A stretch of 64,000 bases of DNA, from NCBI GenBank assembly GCA_958296045.1, contig CATQHT010000003.1, forward strand, positions 2,378,501 to 2,442,500. The letters are read 5' to 3'. This document shows positions 62,031-64,000 of the stretch, piece after piece (the first letter of the stretch is position 1; every line of letters begins with the position of its first letter). The notes beneath the pieces were generated by a model, which ran no database searches, was not told the DNA's origin, and saw nothing but the letters and a program-made list of their open reading frames with translations. The DNA comes from Rhodothermales bacterium (GTDB taxonomy: Bacteria; Bacteroidota; Rhodothermia; Rhodothermales; Bin80). Both the position numbers and the translations under genes were made by a program.

Positions 62031-62034
62031 GTGC

Positions 62035-64000
62035 CTACCCCTGCGGAGGCTGCTGCTCGATCGTCTGGATGAAGGGCTGGGTACTCAGGCGGGTGCCGGT
62101 GGCCTCAAAGTAGGCGTTCGCCAAGGCCCCCGAAACCGGTGGCAATGAGGGCTCGCCCAGCCCGGTAGGATCAATACCGTTGTCGACAAAGAAGGTCTCG
62201 ATGGCTCGGGGCGCCTCGTTCATACGGATGAGGCGGTACGTGTGGAAATTAGTCTGCTCTGGACGGCCGTCCGCAATGGTCAATCCGCTGTACATGGCAT
62301 GCCCGATGCCGTCCACAATGCCGCCCTCGACCTGGTTGCGAGCCGCATCCGGGTTGATCACAATGCCACAGTCAATAGCACACCAGACCTTTTCGATTAT
62401 GGGTCCCGAGGCGCTCATCGTGAGGTCCAAGACTTGCGCTACATACGAATTGTGGCAGTAATAGACGCTAACGCCTCGGTACAGGCCGGGGACAGACGCC
62501 CCATCCCAGCCTGACCGCTCCCGGACAAGCTTCAGGACACCAGCAAAACGCGCGGCCTCGTAGTCGTGATCGTCACCCACAGGGCGCGCCATAGCACGCT
62601 CAAACAACGCCAGACGGAAATCGATGGGATCCTTGCCCGCGGCGCGGGCCACTTCGTCAAGAAAGCTCTGCTCCGCACCCGCTATAAAGTTGCTGCGCGG
62701 CGCGCGCCATGCGCCTGTTGTAACGTCGGAATCCATGAACACCAACTCCGCCAGATAGTGGTCCACGGCACCTGCCGGGAAGCGATTAGCAAAGACCGGG
62801 CTCTCGTTGATGCCGGCGCCACGCACCGCGAAAGCGACCAAGTTGCCATTCTCATCCAGACCGGCCCGATAGCGCACCTTATAGCTGGGACGGTAAGTGC
62901 CCTGCGTCAGGTCATCTTCTCGCGTATAGAGCAGCTTGATGGGCGCCTGCATCCGTTGCGATATCACCGCAGCTTCCACCGCGAAGTTGCCGTAGAGCCT
63001 GCGCCCGAAGCCGCCGCCCATACGAGTCAGGTCGATGGAGATGTTCTCTTCCGGGAGGTCGCAAGCGCTTGCCACTGAACGCCGCAGGGACGCCGGTGTC
63101 TGCACAGGACCCGCGAGCTCTGCCCGGTTGCCCTGCACATGAGCAAAGAAATTCATTGGCTCCAATGTGTTGTGGGCCAGAAGCGGAGCGCTGTACGTGC
63201 GCTCGATGATCCGGGCAGCCTGAGCAAAGGCTGTCTCTGGGTCCCCGTCGCGGCGTCCAACCTGTACATTACTGTCGCCATCGAGAAGCCCTGTCAGCTG
63301 CGCTTCGTGCATCTCGGTGGATTCCGGCGTGCCGTCGGATTCCCATTCGAGCACCAGTGCCCGTTTGGCCTGCAACACCTCCCAGGTCGAGGTGCCCACT
63401 ACGACGACTTTTTCTGTAAACGCGTTAACGTCGCTCCACTGGCGCTCCGGTACCGAAGCATCGATGATGAAGATGTCAGTGATGCCCGGCATCGCACGCG
63501 CGGCTTCCGCAGCCATGGATCGCAGCCGCATGCCGAAGCCCGGTGCGTGCTCGATCATAGCGATCAGCATGCCTTCGCGCTCTATGTCGATACCAAAAAG
63601 CGGAGCACCGGTAACGATGCCGCGCGCATCCACATTCCTGCGCGAGGTGCCTATGATGGAGAAATCGCCGGCCTGCTTGAGCGGGACATCGTTCGGCACA
63701 GGTACGGAAGCCGCCTGTTGGGCCACCTCGCCGTAGGTGAGAGTGCGCCCTGAAGCCTGGTGCGTGATGATGCCGCCAGCGGTAGTGAGCTCTGCTGTGG
63801 GGACCCCCAGGCGGTTGGCCGCCGCCTCTATGAGCATCTGCCGCGCCGTTGCACCGGCCTGGCGCAGCGTCTGCCACCCCTGTCGGATAGACTGACTGCC
63901 ACCGGCCAGCTGCCGACGATACTTGGAGGTGTCCAGTCCGGCCTGCACCACACGCACTTGGCTCCAGTCCGCATCAAGCTCATCAGCCACAATCATGGGC
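62035..64000 (-). CDS. molybdopterin-binding xanthine dehydrogenase-type (IorB-like) subunit, N-terminus beyond window
   Basis: At least 653 residues, open to the right edge. It resembles the beta subunit of isoquinoline 1-oxidoreductase and aldehyde dehydrogenases of the xanthine oxidase family: LTYGEVAQQAA, DARGIVTGAPLFGIDIE, LAHNTLEPMNFFAHVQG, VQTPASLRRSVASACD, RMGGGFGRRLYGNFAVEAA, YRPSYKVRYRAGLDENG, GAWRAPRSNFIAGAEQSFLD, NQVEGGIVDGIGHAMY and the catalytic Glu region GLGEPSLPPV near the end. It binds the molybdenum cofactor and hydroxylates an aldehyde or N-heterocycle. The 2Fe-2S partner is probably outside the window. Confidence 0.9.
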   Translation of the reverse strand, partial: PMIVADELDADWSQVRVVQAGLDTSKYRRQLAGGSQSIRQGWQTLRQAGATARQMLIEAAANRLGVPTAELTTAGGIITHQASGRTLTYGEVAQQAASVPVPNDVPLKQAGDFSIIGTSRRNVDARGIVTGAPLFGIDIEREGMLIAMIEHAPGFGMRLRSMAAEAARAMPGITDIFIIDASVPERQWSDVNAFTEKVVVVGTSTWEVLQAKRALVLEWESDGTPESTEMHEAQLTGLLDGDSNVQVGRRDGDPETAFAQAARIIERTYSAPLLAHNTLEPMNFFAHVQGNRAELAGPVQTPASLRRSVASACDLPEENISIDLTRMGGGFGRRLYGNFAVEAAVISQRMQAPIKLLYTREDDLTQGTYRPSYKVRYRAGLDENGNLVAFAVRGAGINESPVFANRFPAGAVDHYLAELVFMDSDVTTGAWRAPRSNFIAGAEQSFLDEVARAAGKDPIDFRLALFERAMARPVGDDHDYEAARFAGVLKLVRERSGWDGASVPGLYRGVSVYYCHNSYVAQVLDLTMSASGPIIEKVWCAIDCGIVINPDAARNQVEGGIVDGIGHAMYSGLTIADGRPEQTNFHTYRLIRMNEAPRAIETFFVDNGIDPTGLGEPSLPPVSGALANAYFEATGTRLSTQPFIQTIEQQPPQG

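Noticed and set aside
1-64000. tRNA, rRNA or CRISPR loci
   Set aside because: I saw no convincing tRNA cloverleaf, rRNA segment or spacer array, though reading by eye could miss a single tRNA.

Overview
The window looks like a chromosomal stretch of a Gram-negative bacterium with fairly high GC. I tentatively place it in Bacteroidota/Rhodothermota. The reasons are exported M1 peptidases and Asp-box propellers, Tat-signal Gfo/Idh oxidoreductases, a YceI protein, RpoN and a lipoprotein PQQ dehydrogenase; the placement rests on gene style only. The window is unusually rich in insertion sequences, group II introns and decayed genes, as in host-associated or relaxed-selection genomes.

Layout. 1-5205: class A beta-lactamase-like gene (cut by the left edge), hisE-hisG (each with one frameshift), an M1 peptidase and a coupled membrane protein. 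5191-14570: a 9.4-kb composite transposon with 190-bp inverted IS66 ends and a perfect 8-bp target duplication (CTTCCGCT). It holds a complete IS66, an IS3 remnant, an AAA ATPase and, nested inside, an IS whose transposase is a DruA-like domain fused to a Tn5-type transposase. 14617-23588: core genes rpoN, ruvB, PQQ dehydrogenase, FAD/Fe-S oxidoreductase and an MFS transporter. 24081-24868: a TnpB right-end fragment and remnants of a dnaE2/DUF6504 mutasome. 25091-28971: a tight four-gene operon (AAA-DUF3696 ATPase, small protein, TOPRIM-like protein, DUF262 protein) that looks like an anti-phage system. 29424-36830: IS1380 split by an antisense group II intron, an IS256-type pair (apparently catalytically dead copy plus intact copy), and an IS21 istB remnant. 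37235-42880: nitrilase pseudogene, methyltransferase, Asp-box propeller, YceI. 42907-44516: IS605-type tnpB element. 44767-51930: two Tat-signal Gfo/Idh oxidoreductases, ApbE and a membrane-bound Fe-S oxidoreductase. 51932-59783: remnants, a duplicated segment with an expanded coiled-coil repeat gene, and a second DruA/Tn5 IS carrying a group II intron inserted into an IS1595 remnant. 59790-61221: three small accessory genes. 62035-64000: molybdopterin-binding xanthine dehydrogenase-type subunit, cut by the right edge.

How it fits together: a metabolic and redox backbone has been repeatedly invaded by nested transposons. All three group II intron sequences lie inside insertion sequences. Several single-base frameshifts next to homopolymers mean that some 'broken' genes may be sequencing artefacts. 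The most interesting candidates are the ATPase/TOPRIM/DUF262 operon, the paired IS256 proteins and the DruA-Tn5 transposases.
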